Positions 28,101 through 37,987 of a stretch of DNA of 64,000 bases are shown one piece after another. The position numbers were made by a program, and so were the translations under genes. Where the stretch lies: NCBI RefSeq assembly GCF_910585845.1, contig NZ_CAJUHF010000015.1, forward strand, positions 1 through 64,000, given 5' to 3'. This stretch comes from an uncultured Bacteroides sp. Its GTDB lineage: Bacteria; Bacteroidota; Bacteroidia; Bacteroidales; Bacteroidaceae. The notes beneath the pieces were generated by a model, which was not told where the DNA came from, searched no databases, and worked only from the letters and a program-made list of their open reading frames with translations. The first letter of the stretch is position 1, and every line of letters starts with the position of its first letter.

Positions 28101-28261
28101 TACAGTCTGCCCGCGTATATGCCACCGGCTCGAACCTCTACACCTGGTTCAGCAAGGAATACCGCAAAGACGGCGGTATCGATCCGGAGACTACAAGCAC
28201 CATCAACCTGAAGACGCCTCCTACACGCTCGTTCGTGTTCGGACTGAATTTAACTTTCTAA
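25151..28261 (+). CDS. SusC-like TonB-dependent outer-membrane transporter
   Basis: Imports oligosaccharides together with its SusD partner. The N-terminus has a signal peptide ending near residue 29 (MAA), then a carboxypeptidase-D-like domain (VKGQIVDSAGEPVIGANI). The TonB-box region (EVVVVGYGSQKKSDITGA) and plug (VRIRGERSLSGRN-type; here VRGERSLSGRNDVLIIVDG) precede a 22-strand barrel ending in Phe (SFVFGLNLTF). The gene starts 67 bp after the 638-aa gene with no clear promoter between, so it is probably transcribed with the enzymes. It is followed 29 bp later by SusD. Confidence 0.95.
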   Translation: MKLRKTRLLWIPLMVCLVLLNSVNVMAAIEQAIHVKGQIVDSAGEPVIGANIVVKGTTTGVISDIDGNFAIDAPKNAVLLISFIGYKSEEMKVTGPSVKIVLKDDAEMLNEVVVVGYGSQKKSDITGAMVNVKSEALQQAPVGNIGTALQGLAAGVDVQMAGGNTHPGASPQIRVRGERSLSGRNDVLIIVDGIPFSGGLNEINNDDVESISVLKDASATAIYGSRGANGVLLITTKRGSKGKMNVSYSGYYGITTAIKEYDVMNSSEYIQLKKWATYNANPDAYIGIDDPNLMRVGDVFRDQEEMEGYLAGNDTDWQDLIFRNGMTTNHQVAINGGNDRTTYSASVGYYKGQNNYEAHSFERMTAKLSLDTEITSFLRVGLSTLNTYIINKGQDTNPMEMALRASPFTTPYKEDGSLRTYLPGSGQNVWNPLLDTQKNSVVDDRKSLSTFTTGYIDVKLPFGIKYRFNGGINLKYYSIGQFQSTNTTKRMGALDWSFGEYQHSVDYTLENILTWDYSFNNVHNFNVTGLFSAEEKEFTKNSVSGNDYYDDNIQYYNPGLAQGNVTGGGGYEKWGLLSYMGRLNYNYKEKYLLTATVRYDGSSRLAKGNKWHAFPSVALGWNLMRENFMQNVNTDVLSGMKLRASWGNVGSTAINAYQTMSILDTGSKYLLGTSGVMGVRPGTVPDSSLGWENTETWNVGVDFGFLNNRITGTIEWYQQNTTDLLLGVHLPSTSGYSNSYLTNRGATRNRGLEFNVTTVNIEGDGQDKLSWSTDLNIFGNRNKIMDLGEGVEFDKDAGFFLGQDRYVIYSYEHDGLWQDTPEDRALAETFGYATSGANSVIGTVKIKNHHIDYEEDGITPKAKQIINEDDKVFIGRRAPKFEGGINNRFAWKGFDLSFLWTFRYGGTITSDMHNGWMNTLQGGYNNLNIDYWTPDNTTARWPKPTTATVSNKGLLARYDGSYLKLRNITLGYNIPKTFLSKLNVQSARVYATGSNLYTWFSKEYRKDGGIDPETTSTINLKTPPTRSFVFGLNLTF

Positions 28262-28290
28262 TTTAATCATCGAATAATAGCCAAATAGAT

Positions 28291-30099
28291 ATGAAAAATA
28301 TATTATCAACTCTTGCCTTGTCATCGCTTGTTTTGCTGGCAACCGGTTGTTCCGATTTTCTGGAAGAAGAGAACCACTCGAATGTGATGCAGGATTTCAT
28401 GGCAACGCCTGCCGGATTCAGCATGGCTCTGAACTCTGTATATGCCAACGTACGTTCCACGTATAGCGCCGAAGAAGGTATTCACGGTCTGATGAATCCG
28501 GGAACGGACGAATTGAAGAACAACATCGGAGGCAGCAACCGCTGTGCCGACCTTGCCAACTACGACCTGGAGAAGTATAATGCCAACAACGAATATCCAA
28601 GGAAGTTGTGGAACGATGCCTATATCCACATCAACACCCTGAACTACATGATTGAGAATGCGGACAAAGTAGACGTCACCACCACCGTACTGACTGCCGC
28701 ACAACGCGACCAATACTTAGGCGAAGCCTACTTCATGCGGGCTTACAACTACTTCCACTTGGTAGAGCAATTCGGCGACGTCACCCTGACTACCACCTAC
28801 AATGCTTCTCCCGGTACTTCCGCCGAACGTCACGACATGGTACGCGTTTACGAAGAGGTCATCATCCCCGACCTGCTGAATGCCGTCAGACTCTGTTCGC
28901 CCAGTCCACAACTGAACAGTCTGGAGTCCGGCCGTGCTTCTGCCGCTGCCGCCCGCCACTTGCTGTCACGCGTTTATCTGACCTTAGGATGGGTGTTCGA
29001 TAAAGACCCTGCCAATCCAGCTTACAAAGGAAACACGCAGACGAAGTACTATAACACCACTAAGGCAAAGGAATATTATCAGAAAGCTTACGAAATGGCA
29101 ACCGGACTGATTGCCGATGCGCCCTCCTTGGGACTGAAGCTGATGGACAACTTTGCCGATGTCTTCGATGAAGCCAACGACGCTCCTTCCGGCAAGAACA
29201 AGGAAGAGCTGTTCGTAGCCCGTATGGACTGGGACGATGACAACACGTTCGGCGGACGCAGTACGCTGAACCATTACTTCGTGAACGGTTACGACCAGTA
29301 TCTCGGCGAACGTAACATCAACGACGGACGTTGCTACTCCTGGATCAACCCGACCGGATACACCTATAACGCCTTCAACAACCGCGACATGGACACGCGT
29401 TACAAAGCAACTTTCCAGACCGTATGGTATGCCACCAAGACTCAGAAGGGCGGAGAGGTCAACTATGTCATCGACGGCAAGGACGAACACTTCCAATGGG
29501 ATTATACCGTTGTCGGCGATACGGCGATGTACTATCCGGGTTATTACATGTCCGCTGAGGAAATCCGTGCCAAGACGCAGAACCGTGCCGGCAACCACTA
29601 TCTGATCTTTACGCCCGACGCCTACAACGGCCGTGCCATTTTCCCGACCATCATGAAGTTCCTGGACCGTACGCGTGCCATTCCGAACGACAACACGGAC
29701 CGTTCTTATATCATCTACCGTTTAGGCGAGACTTACCTGCTGGCTGCCGAGGCTGCATTCAAGTTGGGTGACAATACGAACGCCGCCAAATACATCAACG
29801 TGATCAGAGAGCGTGCCCGCGACAAGCAAGTCGGTACAGCAGGCGCATTGGATATCACCCCAAGCGATGTCACCCTCGACTTCATCCTCGAAGAACGTAC
29901 CCGCGAACTGCTTGCAGAACACTGCCGCTGGGCAGACTTGGCACGTACCGGAACATTGATCGAACGTGTACGCAAGTATGACGACGGCAAAGCTCATGCG
30001 AACATCACGGAAGACAGACACTGGTTGCGTCCCATCCCGCAGCAGATGATCGACCGCGTGACGACCGGCGAACGTTATCCGCAAAACGAAGGATGGTGA
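28291..30099 (+). CDS. SusD/RagB-like surface glycan-binding lipoprotein
   Basis: Lid and glycan-binding partner of the SusC transporter. The lipobox LATGC gives Cys20. TPR-like helices are visible (YLGEAYFMRAYNYFHLVEQ, ARHLLSRVYLTLGWVF), with the SusD C-terminal region ERTRELLAEHCRWADLART. Length of 602 residues is typical. No SusE/F-like surface protein follows, and the next gene is the regulator, so other surface binding proteins must lie elsewhere if present. Confidence 0.95.
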   Translation: MKNILSTLALSSLVLLATGCSDFLEEENHSNVMQDFMATPAGFSMALNSVYANVRSTYSAEEGIHGLMNPGTDELKNNIGGSNRCADLANYDLEKYNANNEYPRKLWNDAYIHINTLNYMIENADKVDVTTTVLTAAQRDQYLGEAYFMRAYNYFHLVEQFGDVTLTTTYNASPGTSAERHDMVRVYEEVIIPDLLNAVRLCSPSPQLNSLESGRASAAAARHLLSRVYLTLGWVFDKDPANPAYKGNTQTKYYNTTKAKEYYQKAYEMATGLIADAPSLGLKLMDNFADVFDEANDAPSGKNKEELFVARMDWDDDNTFGGRSTLNHYFVNGYDQYLGERNINDGRCYSWINPTGYTYNAFNNRDMDTRYKATFQTVWYATKTQKGGEVNYVIDGKDEHFQWDYTVVGDTAMYYPGYYMSAEEIRAKTQNRAGNHYLIFTPDAYNGRAIFPTIMKFLDRTRAIPNDNTDRSYIIYRLGETYLLAAEAAFKLGDNTNAAKYINVIRERARDKQVGTAGALDITPSDVTLDFILEERTRELLAEHCRWADLARTGTLIERVRKYDDGKAHANITEDRHWLRPIPQQMIDRVTTGERYPQNEGW

Positions 30100-30123
30100 T
30101 AGATATATAAGTCTGAATAATTT

Positions 30124-30288
30124 AAGTTTCGCAAGCTCAACTTCTTAGTTGACAAGAGTAAAGTTAACAAGTTTACAAGGAAGACAGTACTGGTTATAAT
30201 TCTTAGTTTGATGACAAACAAGCATTTTTTCCTTGTCACCTCGTTTCTTCATTACCTTGTTACCTACAAAAGTTGAGCTTGCAAACTT
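30124..30288. repeat. 165-bp element bounded by 19-20-bp inverted repeats
   Basis: The arms at 30124-30143 and 30270-30288 match with one extra base (AAGTTTCGCAAGCTCAACTT against the inverse of the other arm). Inner segments (GTTAACAAG, ACAAGGAA / TTCCTTGT) also pair. The element lies between SusD and the HTCS gene and carries no ORF; it may be a terminator structure or a small miniature-element remnant. The remainder of the gap to 30546 is AT-rich with no gene. Confidence 0.6.
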
Positions 30289-30546
30289 TGAATAAGTAAC
30301 TGTATAACTGTATATAAATTGTACTCCTTAGAGGAACCGATAGATGAACTTCAAAATAAAACAAAAAAATCGTTTTTACCTTTAGGCTTGTTAGAACCTC
30401 ATCTATATTTGTATTTTATCATCTATATTTGTATTTAATAAGCATTAAGGTTATAACATTATTCAGATAGGAAATAGTAAGGGGATAATACTTCCTTCTG
30501 AAAGCTGAAAGAAGACACATAAGTTACCATAATCACGATAAAACAT

Positions 30547-30554
30547 TATCTTTG
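30547..30554 (+). promoter_or_regulatory. HTCS promoter candidate 1 (TATCTTTG)
   Basis: An exact TAnnTTTG box 97 bp upstream of the regulator start. A second identical box lies 66 bp further on. Confidence 0.55.
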
Positions 30555-30612
30555 CAGAAGATAGGCAGCACCCGGCAGTGATGAGCAAGCTCCCCATTGC
30601 CCTCGTTTGCAC

Positions 30613-30620
30613 TATCTTTG
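30613..30620 (+). promoter_or_regulatory. HTCS promoter candidate 2 (TATCTTTG)
   Basis: An exact -7 box 31 bp before the HTCS ATG at 30651. A TTG at about 30598 is too close for an ideal -33 element. Separate promoters fit the usual independent low-level expression of HTCS genes. Confidence 0.6.
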
Positions 30621-30650
30621 CCGTAACTAATAAGTCCAATATACAGAAAT

Positions 30651-33600
30651 ATGAAGAACAGACATTGCCTTTTCAGCATCGTATTACTGACCTGCATCTT
30701 ATGCTGTCTTTCACACCCAGCCCACGCATACAGCCTGCGACAATTCTCCAACAAAGAGGGACTGTCCAACAGCGCCATCCTCTCGCTCTACCAAGACCAC
30801 CAAGGCACCATCTGGATCGGCTCGTGCGACGGACTGAACATCTTCGACGGCAACAGCCTGTACATGTACAACCCCGTCAACTCCTCCAAAGCGATACTGT
30901 CCGGCAACATGATCAGCCGCATCATGGAAGCCGAAAAAGATATTCTGTGGATTCAGACCAACTACGGACTCGACCGGATCGATCTCAAACAGCAGATCTG
31001 CCAAAGCTTCGCCGACTTCAAGGACAAGAACTACATGGCAAAAAGCAACAACAACGACCTCTTTATCGTGAAAGACGACGGATATCTCTACTGCATCCCG
31101 CAAGGGCAACATGCTTTCCAGAAACTGGACGTCCCGCGCGTCTCGTTCGCCCACATACTTTCCGTCGCCATAGACGCAGACAACGTCTTGTGGATATTCA
31201 CCTCCGATAACGACACCCGAAGTTACCGGATAAACAAGGCGGCGGAAAACATCACCCTGACACCCGAAAACCTCTTCAAACACCAGGAAAAACTGCTATG
31301 GGCATTCTCGGAAGAGCGTTTAGCCTACTTCATCGACGAAACCTACTCGCTCTACGAATACGATTTCAGCAATCAGCAGCAATACTTCATTGCCGACCTG
31401 AAGACGGAGATCGAAACGCGCGGAGAAGTCTCCTCCATTATCAAACAGCAGAACGACTACTACATCGGATTCAAAAACAGCGGGTTAATCGTACTGAAAT
31501 ACATGCCCGAACAGAAAATAAAATACCAGATGCAGTCCACCGAGATTCATTCCGGCATCTTCTGCCTGATGAAAGACAGATTTCAGGACATCGTCTGGAT
31601 CGGTACGGACGGACAAGGCGTATATATGTACTTCAACAACGCCTTCTCCATCACCAATACCCTGCTCGACACGCCCGTATATCAGATAAACAACCCCGTA
31701 CGCGCCCTATATCACGACCACGAACAGACCCTATGGATAGGAACCAAAGGAGGAGGAATACTGCGCATCAAGGCATACTCGCCCGAAAACAGCGCGCCGG
31801 AAGCGTTCGACCACATCACCAGCAGCAACAGTACACTGACCGACAACTCCGTCTACTGCTTTGCCCCCAGCACCGCCGACCGGCTATGGATAGGCACCGA
31901 AAACGGTATCAACTATTACTCGTACAAAGACAAGCAGATCAGGGAGTTTCCCGTAACAGCCAAAGGCGAAAAAGTGAAATACGTGCACTCCATCAACCAA
32001 CTGAACGATTCCACCCTATGGGTGGCAACCGTGGGAGAAGGCATCGTGAAAATCACGTTAGACGGCAACAGTGCATCCCCTGCCGCAAAGTACGCCGACA
32101 GAATCACGCTGGACAACGGGCGTATGGCATCCAATTACTTTTTCACCTCTTTCCTGGAAAACGATTCCACCCTGTGGTTCGGCAACCGCGGATACGGAGC
32201 CTACAAGCTCGACACGCGGACCGGCTGCCTGACGCCATACAGCTTCGACAATGTGGTGAACAGTCAGACGGTCAACGACATATTCTCCATCTATAAGAAC
32301 GAGAAAGGCTACTGGCTGGGCACCAGTTCAGGCCTACTCCACTTCGATCAAGACAATTCGCCCCATCACGACAGGGCCGCCCTCTTCCTGAACAATACCG
32401 TACACGGGATTCTGGAAGACAATCAGAGCAATCTCTGGATAAGCACCAATCGGGGATTGGTAAGATTCAACCCGCAGACCCATACCGGACAGACCTACAA
32501 CCGTGAGAATGGCTTGGCCGTCACCGAGTTCAGCGACGGCGCTTTCCATCAGGACAAGCGGACGGGCACGCTGTTCTTCGGAGGAACAAACGGATTTGTG
32601 ACCGTGAAGTCCAACACCTACATCATGGAAGACTACATGCCACAGATACACCTGAAAGGATTGACCATCTTCGGAAAAGAGTACAACATCCATGACTTCG
32701 TCTCCGAAAAGAAAGAAACACTGACACTGCAACTGGATTACAGCCAAAACTTCTTCTGCATCAACTTCATGGCAGTGGACTACATCAACGGCAACAACTA
32801 CTCCTTCTCCTATAAGCTGGAGGAGGTCAGCGACCACTGGATAGAGAGCGGAACATCTGCCAACGCCATATTTTCCAACCTCTCGCCCGGCAAGTACACC
32901 CTGTTAGTGAAGTACAAAAACAACACCAACGAACAGGAAAGCCGCCCCCAAACCCTGTTCATCTACATCACTCCCCCCTGGTATCTAAACTACTGGGCAT
33001 ACGGAGTATATTTCCTGCTGGCCGCTTCGCTCTGCCTGCTGCTGGTCTACCAGTTTATCCAAAAATACCGCCGCAAGCAGCACCATATTATCGAAAAGAT
33101 GAATCGGGAAAAAAAGGAGGAAATCTATGAATCGAAACTTCGTTTCTTCACCAACATCACGCATGAGTTCTGCACTCCCCTAACCCTGATCTATGGCCCG
33201 TGCGAGAAGATACTTGCCTATCCGAACGCCGACCCGTACATCCGCAAATACGGACAGATGATACGGCAGAATACCGAACGGCTGAACAGCCTGATTCTCG
33301 AGTTGCTCGAGTTCCGCAAACTGGAGACGGGCAACAAGGCGCTTTCCATCCAGCGCTTATCCGTATCGGACAAGATAAGGAACATAGCCGAGTCGTTCGG
33401 AGAATTGGCGGAGAACCGTAAGTTGAACTACCGGTTGGATATACAGCCCGACGTGCTGTGGAACACGGATATCAGTTGTTTCAACAAGATAGCCAACAAC
33501 CTGATATCGAACGCCTTCAAATATACACCGGAAGAAGGAACCATCACCGTCGGACTGAAAACGGAAGACGGCAGCCTCATCATCCGTATCTCCAACTCCG

Positions 33601-34691
33601 GCAAGGGAATAGCCAAGGAGAATCTTGCCAAGATATTCGACCGCTACAAGATATTGGATTCCTTCGAAATGAACGGAACCAACTCGCGAAACGGTCTCGG
33701 ACTGGCCATATGCAAAAGCATGACTACCCTGCTGAACGGGCAAATCACCGTCGACAGTACGCCCAACGAACTGACAACCTTCACTGTGACCCTACCGGAG
33801 CCGCCGCTCACGAAGCAGGAAGCACCGCAGGAAGTGTATGAGAACACGGCATTGAGCATGAATGACGAACCCGTGGAACTGAAAAAAACGGTTACGGCAT
33901 TCGATGCTTCCAAAGAAACCATCATGATCATCGACGATGATCCCTCCATGTTGTGGTTCGTTTCGGAGATATTTGTCGAGAAGTATAATGTGGTGTCTTT
34001 CAGCAACGCCAAAGAAGCCTTGGACAGCCTGGAATTAAAGCAACCGGACTTAATCATCTCAGACGTCATGATGCCCGAAATTGACGGGCTCTCCTTCGCC
34101 CAACAGATAAAGCAGAATAAATTGTGGAGCCACATACCGTTGATCCTGCTGTCCGCCCTGCGCAATGAAGACGAGCAGGTGAAAGGCATCGAATCGGGAG
34201 CGGAAGCCTACGTCACGAAACCTTTCAACGTGAAATACCTGGAGCAGATAGTCTACCGGTTGCTCAAACGCAAACTGGACCTGAAGGAATATTACAGTTC
34301 CATATTCAGTTCCGTCAAGATAGAAAACGGCAATTGTATCCATAAGGAAGACCAGGAATTCCTGGACAAGATAACGGAGACCATAGAGAAGAATATCAGC
34401 AATCCCGACTTGTCCGTCGAATTGCTGAGCAGCGAGTTAGGGTATAGTACCCGCCAGTTCTACCGGAAACTGAAACCCATCACCGAGAAGTCGCCCGCCG
34501 ACATCATCAAGGAGTATCGCCTGACGATGGCGGAACGTTTGCTACTGACCCGCAACCTCACCATCGAAGAGATTATGGATCAGACGGGATTCAACAACCG
34601 AGGTACTTTCTACAAGTTGTTCACTGCACGCTACGGCATGCCTCCGCGGCAGTACAAAGAACAGCAGAAGGAGAGCGTGAAGAAGAAATAA
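30651..34691 (+). CDS. Hybrid two-component system sensor/regulator (HTCS)
   Basis: Inner-membrane sensor that binds an oligosaccharide in the periplasm and activates the locus. Signal peptide ends at AHA (about residue 26). Two-component-propeller repeats follow (GTIWIGSCDGLNIFDG, TLWIGTKGGGILRI, RLWIGTENGINYY, NLWISTNRGLVRF), then a Y_Y_Y domain and a transmembrane helix at about 783-805. The kinase has its phospho-His838 in FFTNITHEFCTPLTLI and an HATPase with GRGL-like NGLGLAICKS. A receiver domain has phospho-Asp1138 in IISDVMMPEIDG, and an AraC-type HTH ends the protein. The usual Arg after HEL is replaced by Cys (HEFCTPL). Confidence 0.95.
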   Translation: MKNRHCLFSIVLLTCILCCLSHPAHAYSLRQFSNKEGLSNSAILSLYQDHQGTIWIGSCDGLNIFDGNSLYMYNPVNSSKAILSGNMISRIMEAEKDILWIQTNYGLDRIDLKQQICQSFADFKDKNYMAKSNNNDLFIVKDDGYLYCIPQGQHAFQKLDVPRVSFAHILSVAIDADNVLWIFTSDNDTRSYRINKAAENITLTPENLFKHQEKLLWAFSEERLAYFIDETYSLYEYDFSNQQQYFIADLKTEIETRGEVSSIIKQQNDYYIGFKNSGLIVLKYMPEQKIKYQMQSTEIHSGIFCLMKDRFQDIVWIGTDGQGVYMYFNNAFSITNTLLDTPVYQINNPVRALYHDHEQTLWIGTKGGGILRIKAYSPENSAPEAFDHITSSNSTLTDNSVYCFAPSTADRLWIGTENGINYYSYKDKQIREFPVTAKGEKVKYVHSINQLNDSTLWVATVGEGIVKITLDGNSASPAAKYADRITLDNGRMASNYFFTSFLENDSTLWFGNRGYGAYKLDTRTGCLTPYSFDNVVNSQTVNDIFSIYKNEKGYWLGTSSGLLHFDQDNSPHHDRAALFLNNTVHGILEDNQSNLWISTNRGLVRFNPQTHTGQTYNRENGLAVTEFSDGAFHQDKRTGTLFFGGTNGFVTVKSNTYIMEDYMPQIHLKGLTIFGKEYNIHDFVSEKKETLTLQLDYSQNFFCINFMAVDYINGNNYSFSYKLEEVSDHWIESGTSANAIFSNLSPGKYTLLVKYKNNTNEQESRPQTLFIYITPPWYLNYWAYGVYFLLAASLCLLLVYQFIQKYRRKQHHIIEKMNREKKEEIYESKLRFFTNITHEFCTPLTLIYGPCEKILAYPNADPYIRKYGQMIRQNTERLNSLILELLEFRKLETGNKALSIQRLSVSDKIRNIAESFGELAENRKLNYRLDIQPDVLWNTDISCFNKIANNLISNAFKYTPEEGTITVGLKTEDGSLIIRISNSGKGIAKENLAKIFDRYKILDSFEMNGTNSRNGLGLAICKSMTTLLNGQITVDSTPNELTTFTVTLPEPPLTKQEAPQEVYENTALSMNDEPVELKKTVTAFDASKETIMIIDDDPSMLWFVSEIFVEKYNVVSFSNAKEALDSLELKQPDLIISDVMMPEIDGLSFAQQIKQNKLWSHIPLILLSALRNEDEQVKGIESGAEAYVTKPFNVKYLEQIVYRLLKRKLDLKEYYSSIFSSVKIENGNCIHKEDQEFLDKITETIEKNISNPDLSVELLSSELGYSTRQFYRKLKPITEKSPADIIKEYRLTMAERLLLTRNLTIEEIMDQTGFNNRGTFYKLFTARYGMPPRQYKEQQKESVKKK

Positions 34692-34697
34692 AAAGAA

Positions 34698-34742
34698 CTC
34701 CTAATATTGCTTGTGTTGCCCTAAAACAAGCAATGTTAGGAG
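34698..34742 (-). terminator. Terminator hairpin for mutS
   Basis: Arms 34698-34714 and 34726-34742 pair over 17 bp with one mismatch. On the minus strand the stem is followed by TTCTTTTT, so it best serves the convergent mutS gene. Directly after it lie two copies of AAAAGATACAAnGTTAnGA (34745 and 34767, 22 bp apart). Confidence 0.65.
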
Positions 34743-34802
34743 GTAAAAGATACAACGTTAAGAAACAAAAGATACAATGTTAGGAGAAGGAAGAATGCTT
34801 CT

Positions 34803-37418
34803 TCACTTCCCTTTCACAATCCGTTTGATGTCATTCAGTTTATTCAGCGCCTCCAGCGGCGTCAGGTTATTCACATCCAGCGTCAGTATCTCGTCGCGTA
34901 TCTGACAGAGTACCGGGTCATCCAACTGAAAGAAACTGAGTTGCATGCCGCCATGTGCCCCTCCCGCTTCCACGATCGGCTTACCGACGATGCCTTGCTG
35001 GCGATTGTCCTTCTCCAGCTGTTTCAGGATGTCATTCGCACGTTTGACGATGCTTTTCGGCATGCCTGCCATCTTTGCCACATGGATACCGAAAGAGTGT
35101 TCGCTACCGCCACGCTCCAACTTACGCAGGAAAATGACCTTGTTATCCACCTCCTTGACGGAGACGTTGTAGTTTTTAATGCGGCTGAAACTCTTTTCCA
35201 TCTCATTCAGTTCGTGATAGTGCGTGGCAAATAAAGTACGCGCCTTTGCCTTGGGATGCTCGTGAATGTGCTCCACAATCGCCCAAGCGATGGAAATGCC
35301 GTCGTATGTAGAGGTTCCCCGCCCCAACTCGTCAAAAAGCACCAGGCTGCGTGGAGAGAGATTGTTCAAGATGTCGGCAGCTTCATTCATCTCTACCATA
35401 AAGGTAGATTCGCCGACGGAAATATTATCACTGGCCCCCACGCGGGTAAATATCTTGTCCACCAATCCGATATGTGCACTCTCTGCGGGTACGAAACAGC
35501 CTATCTGCGCCAGCAACGTTATCAGTGCCGTCTGCCTCAACAATGCCGACTTACCCGCCATGTTCGGACCAGTGATGATAATAATCTGTTGCGAACTGCT
35601 GTCCAGCATCACATCGTTGGCTATGTACTTCTCTCCTATCGGCAACTGTTTCTCAATCACCGGATGGCGTCCCTGACGAATATCCAACACATCATTATCT
35701 TCAACGACAGGGCGGATATAGCTGTTCTCACGCGCTACGTTGGCAAACGAAAGCAGACAGTCCAAACGAGCAATCTGGGTTGCATTGACCTGAATGTCAG
35801 GTATGAACTCGTTCAAGGCTTGCACCAATTCCGTATAGAGTTGAGTCTCCAGTATCAGTATTTTGTCTTCGGCTCCCAATATTTTCTCTTCATACTCCTT
35901 GAGCTCTTGGGTGATATATCGTTCCGCATTTGCCAGGGTCTGCTTGCGTATCCACTCCTGCGGCACTTTATCTTTATGCGTATTTCGCACCTCGATGTAA
36001 TAACCGAATACATTGTTGTAACCGATCTTCAGGCTGGGGATTTCCGTCAGTTCACTCTCCCTTTGCTGTATCTGCAACAGGTAATCTTTGCCTGAATAGG
36101 CTATCTGACGCAGTTCATCCAGTTCATTGCTGACACCCGACCGGATGACACCGCCTTTGTTCACCAGCAGCGGAGGGTCGTTATTGATTTCTTTCGCTAT
36201 GCGGTCGCGTATATCCTGGCAGACATTCAGCCGTTCGCCGATACGGTTCAGGCTGGCATTATCCGCTTCCAAACATGCTTTCTTGATAGGTTCTATGGCT
36301 TGAAGTGCTACCTTCAGCGCTACAACTTCGCGCGGAGAGACACGCCCTACGGCAACCTTGGAGATGATACGTTCCAAGTCACCGATCAGATGCAACTGTT
36401 CTTCTATCAACTCCTTGAAGTCGGGCTGACGGAAGAAGTATTCCACCACATTCAGCCGTTCGTTGATCGGTTGTACTTCTTTCAACGGAAACACCAACCA
36501 GCGTTTCAGCAAACGCGCCCCCATAGGACTGATGGTCTTATCAATCACATTCAGCAAGCTGCTACCTCCGTCGTTCATACTGCCCATCAACTCAAGACTG
36601 CGGACAGTGAACTTATCAAGGCGTACATATTTATCCTCTTCAATACGTGCCAGCGACGTGATGTGTCCGATCTGAGTATGCTGTGTCAGGATAAGATATT
36701 GCAAGATGGCACCCGAAGCGATAATACCGTTCTTGAGATGTTCCACTCCGAATCCCTTCAAGTTCTTCGTTTCAAAATGCTTCAATAACTTTTCGCGGGC
36801 GGTAGTCTCCGTAAACACCCAGTCGTCCAGTTCGAAAGTGAAGAACTTGCCGCCAAAATTCCCCTCGAACATGCCGCGCTTGCCTCGTTCAAAGAGTACT
36901 TCTTTCGGCGCAAAGTTGTTCAACAACTTGTCCACATAGTCATAAGGTCCTTCCGCCGTAAGAAATTCCCCCGTAGAAATATCAAGGAACGCCACGCCAC
37001 ACATCCCCTTACCGAAATGAACTGCAGCAAGAAAATTGTTTTCGCGATAGTTCAGCACATTATCATTGATAGAAACGCCCGGAGTCACCAGTTCCGTAAT
37101 GCCTCGCTTCACCAGTTTCTTGGTCAGCTTAGGATCTTCCAGCTGATCGCAAATGGCCACGCGCTTACCTGCACGCACCAGTTTAGGCAGATATGTATCC
37201 AGTGCATGATGTGGGAACCCTGCCATTTCGATTGTTTTTCCTTTGCCATTGGCACGTTTAGTCAAGGTGATTCCCAGTATTTCGGCTGCAACAATCGCAT
37301 CAGTGGAATAAGTTTCATAAAAGTCGCCGCAACGAAACAGCATAACGGCATCTGGATGTTTGGCTTTCAAGTCCAGAAACTGCTTCATCATCGGAGTGAG
37401 GACAATATCTTCGTTCAT
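34803..37418 (-). CDS. mutS: DNA mismatch repair protein MutS
   Basis: Recognises mispaired bases and starts repair. The N-terminal mismatch-binding domain contains [14 protein letters not shown] with the Phe-x-Glu of the mismatch wedge, followed by the connector and lever domains. The ATPase has Walker A ([14 protein letters not shown]), Walker B ([16 protein letters not shown]) and ATHYHEL. I chose the ATG at 37418 ([14 protein letters not shown]) because the 21 extra residues upstream are not MutS-like and would overlap the promoter region. Length is then 871 aa, normal for the family. Confidence 0.97.
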   Translation of the reverse strand: MNEDIVLTPMMKQFLDLKAKHPDAVMLFRCGDFYETYSTDAIVAAEILGITLTKRANGKGKTIEMAGFPHHALDTYLPKLVRAGKRVAICDQLEDPKLTKKLVKRGITELVTPGVSINDNVLNYRENNFLAAVHFGKGMCGVAFLDISTGEFLTAEGPYDYVDKLLNNFAPKEVLFERGKRGMFEGNFGGKFFTFELDDWVFTETTAREKLLKHFETKNLKGFGVEHLKNGIIASGAILQYLILTQHTQIGHITSLARIEEDKYVRLDKFTVRSLELMGSMNDGGSSLLNVIDKTISPMGARLLKRWLVFPLKEVQPINERLNVVEYFFRQPDFKELIEEQLHLIGDLERIISKVAVGRVSPREVVALKVALQAIEPIKKACLEADNASLNRIGERLNVCQDIRDRIAKEINNDPPLLVNKGGVIRSGVSNELDELRQIAYSGKDYLLQIQQRESELTEIPSLKIGYNNVFGYYIEVRNTHKDKVPQEWIRKQTLANAERYITQELKEYEEKILGAEDKILILETQLYTELVQALNEFIPDIQVNATQIARLDCLLSFANVARENSYIRPVVEDNDVLDIRQGRHPVIEKQLPIGEKYIANDVMLDSSSQQIIIITGPNMAGKSALLRQTALITLLAQIGCFVPAESAHIGLVDKIFTRVGASDNISVGESTFMVEMNEAADILNNLSPRSLVLFDELGRGTSTYDGISIAWAIVEHIHEHPKAKARTLFATHYHELNEMEKSFSRIKNYNVSVKEVDNKVIFLRKLERGGSEHSFGIHVAKMAGMPKSIVKRANDILKQLEKDNRQQGIVGKPIVEAGGAHGGMQLSFFQLDDPVLCQIRDEILTLDVNNLTPLEALNKLNDIKRIVKGK

Positions 37419-37454
37419 GCAAAGCTTATCTTTATTATATTTTGATTGATGAGA

Positions 37455-37462
37455 CAAAGATA
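37455..37462 (-). promoter_or_regulatory. mutS promoter -7 box
   Basis: The minus strand reads TATCTTTG here, 37 bp upstream of the chosen mutS start. It supports the shorter MutS N-terminus. Confidence 0.6.
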
Positions 37463-37572
37463 ATTCTTTTTTAGAAAACAAGCTTTGAGAGTGTTTAAAT
37501 CCTTAGTAAGCCTTAACAAAAGCATTCTTTTTGCTAAAACATGTTATAAAACACACTTTTTTATTTGCTTTA

Positions 37573-37671
37573 TTTGGAGAATAGCAAAAAGTCCGTACCT
37601 TTGCAATGTGTTTTTCATAGTATTAGATTTAAGGTTAACAAAGGTTGGAGTACAGCGGTACTCCTTTTTTT
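37573..37671 (+). ncRNA. Small-RNA-like transcription unit, copy 1
   Basis: A complete Bacteroides promoter is present: TTTG at 37573-37576, exactly 19 bp, then TACCTTTG at 37596-37603. Transcription would start near 37610. About 40 bp later a perfect 7-bp stem (GGAGTAC / GTACTCC) with an AGCG loop and a T-run forms a terminator at 37647-37671. The predicted RNA is about 60 nt with no credible ORF. The segment TTTTTCATAGT plus AAGGTTAACAAAGG is shared with the unit at 40650. The rest of the gap to 37987 shows nothing recognisable. Confidence 0.65.
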
Positions 37672-37987
37672 ATGCCTATACGTTAAAGGAACTCTCACAT
37701 TTTTAGGATTTTGGAAATATCGGAAACAGTTATTATTTTATTTGATTCTGGTGCCAATAGTTATGATTTGCTTTCTTTTATATCTTTGAACCATTGGAAA
37801 CAGCGAACCATATAACAAAATTCGATGGAAGAATATACATTCTGCATATTTAATAATATTGATCCCTCATCTCATGAGAACCATGGGACTTTCAAACTCT
37901 TTTCCATCTTTTCTAAAAACATACTACAAAGTATCCTCAATATAATAGTCCTACAAGATTATTCATAAGACTATCATAATCTGATAA

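Noticed and set aside
30124..30288. Insertion sequence
   Set aside because: No transposase frame and no target duplication visible.
31298..32296. A 332-residue frame within the HTCS gene
   Set aside because: It is Arg/His/Gln-rich and overlaps the propeller-coding frame completely.
35256..36095. A long plus-strand frame opposite mutS
   Set aside because: It is the shadow of the mutS coding frame, whose motifs are unambiguous.
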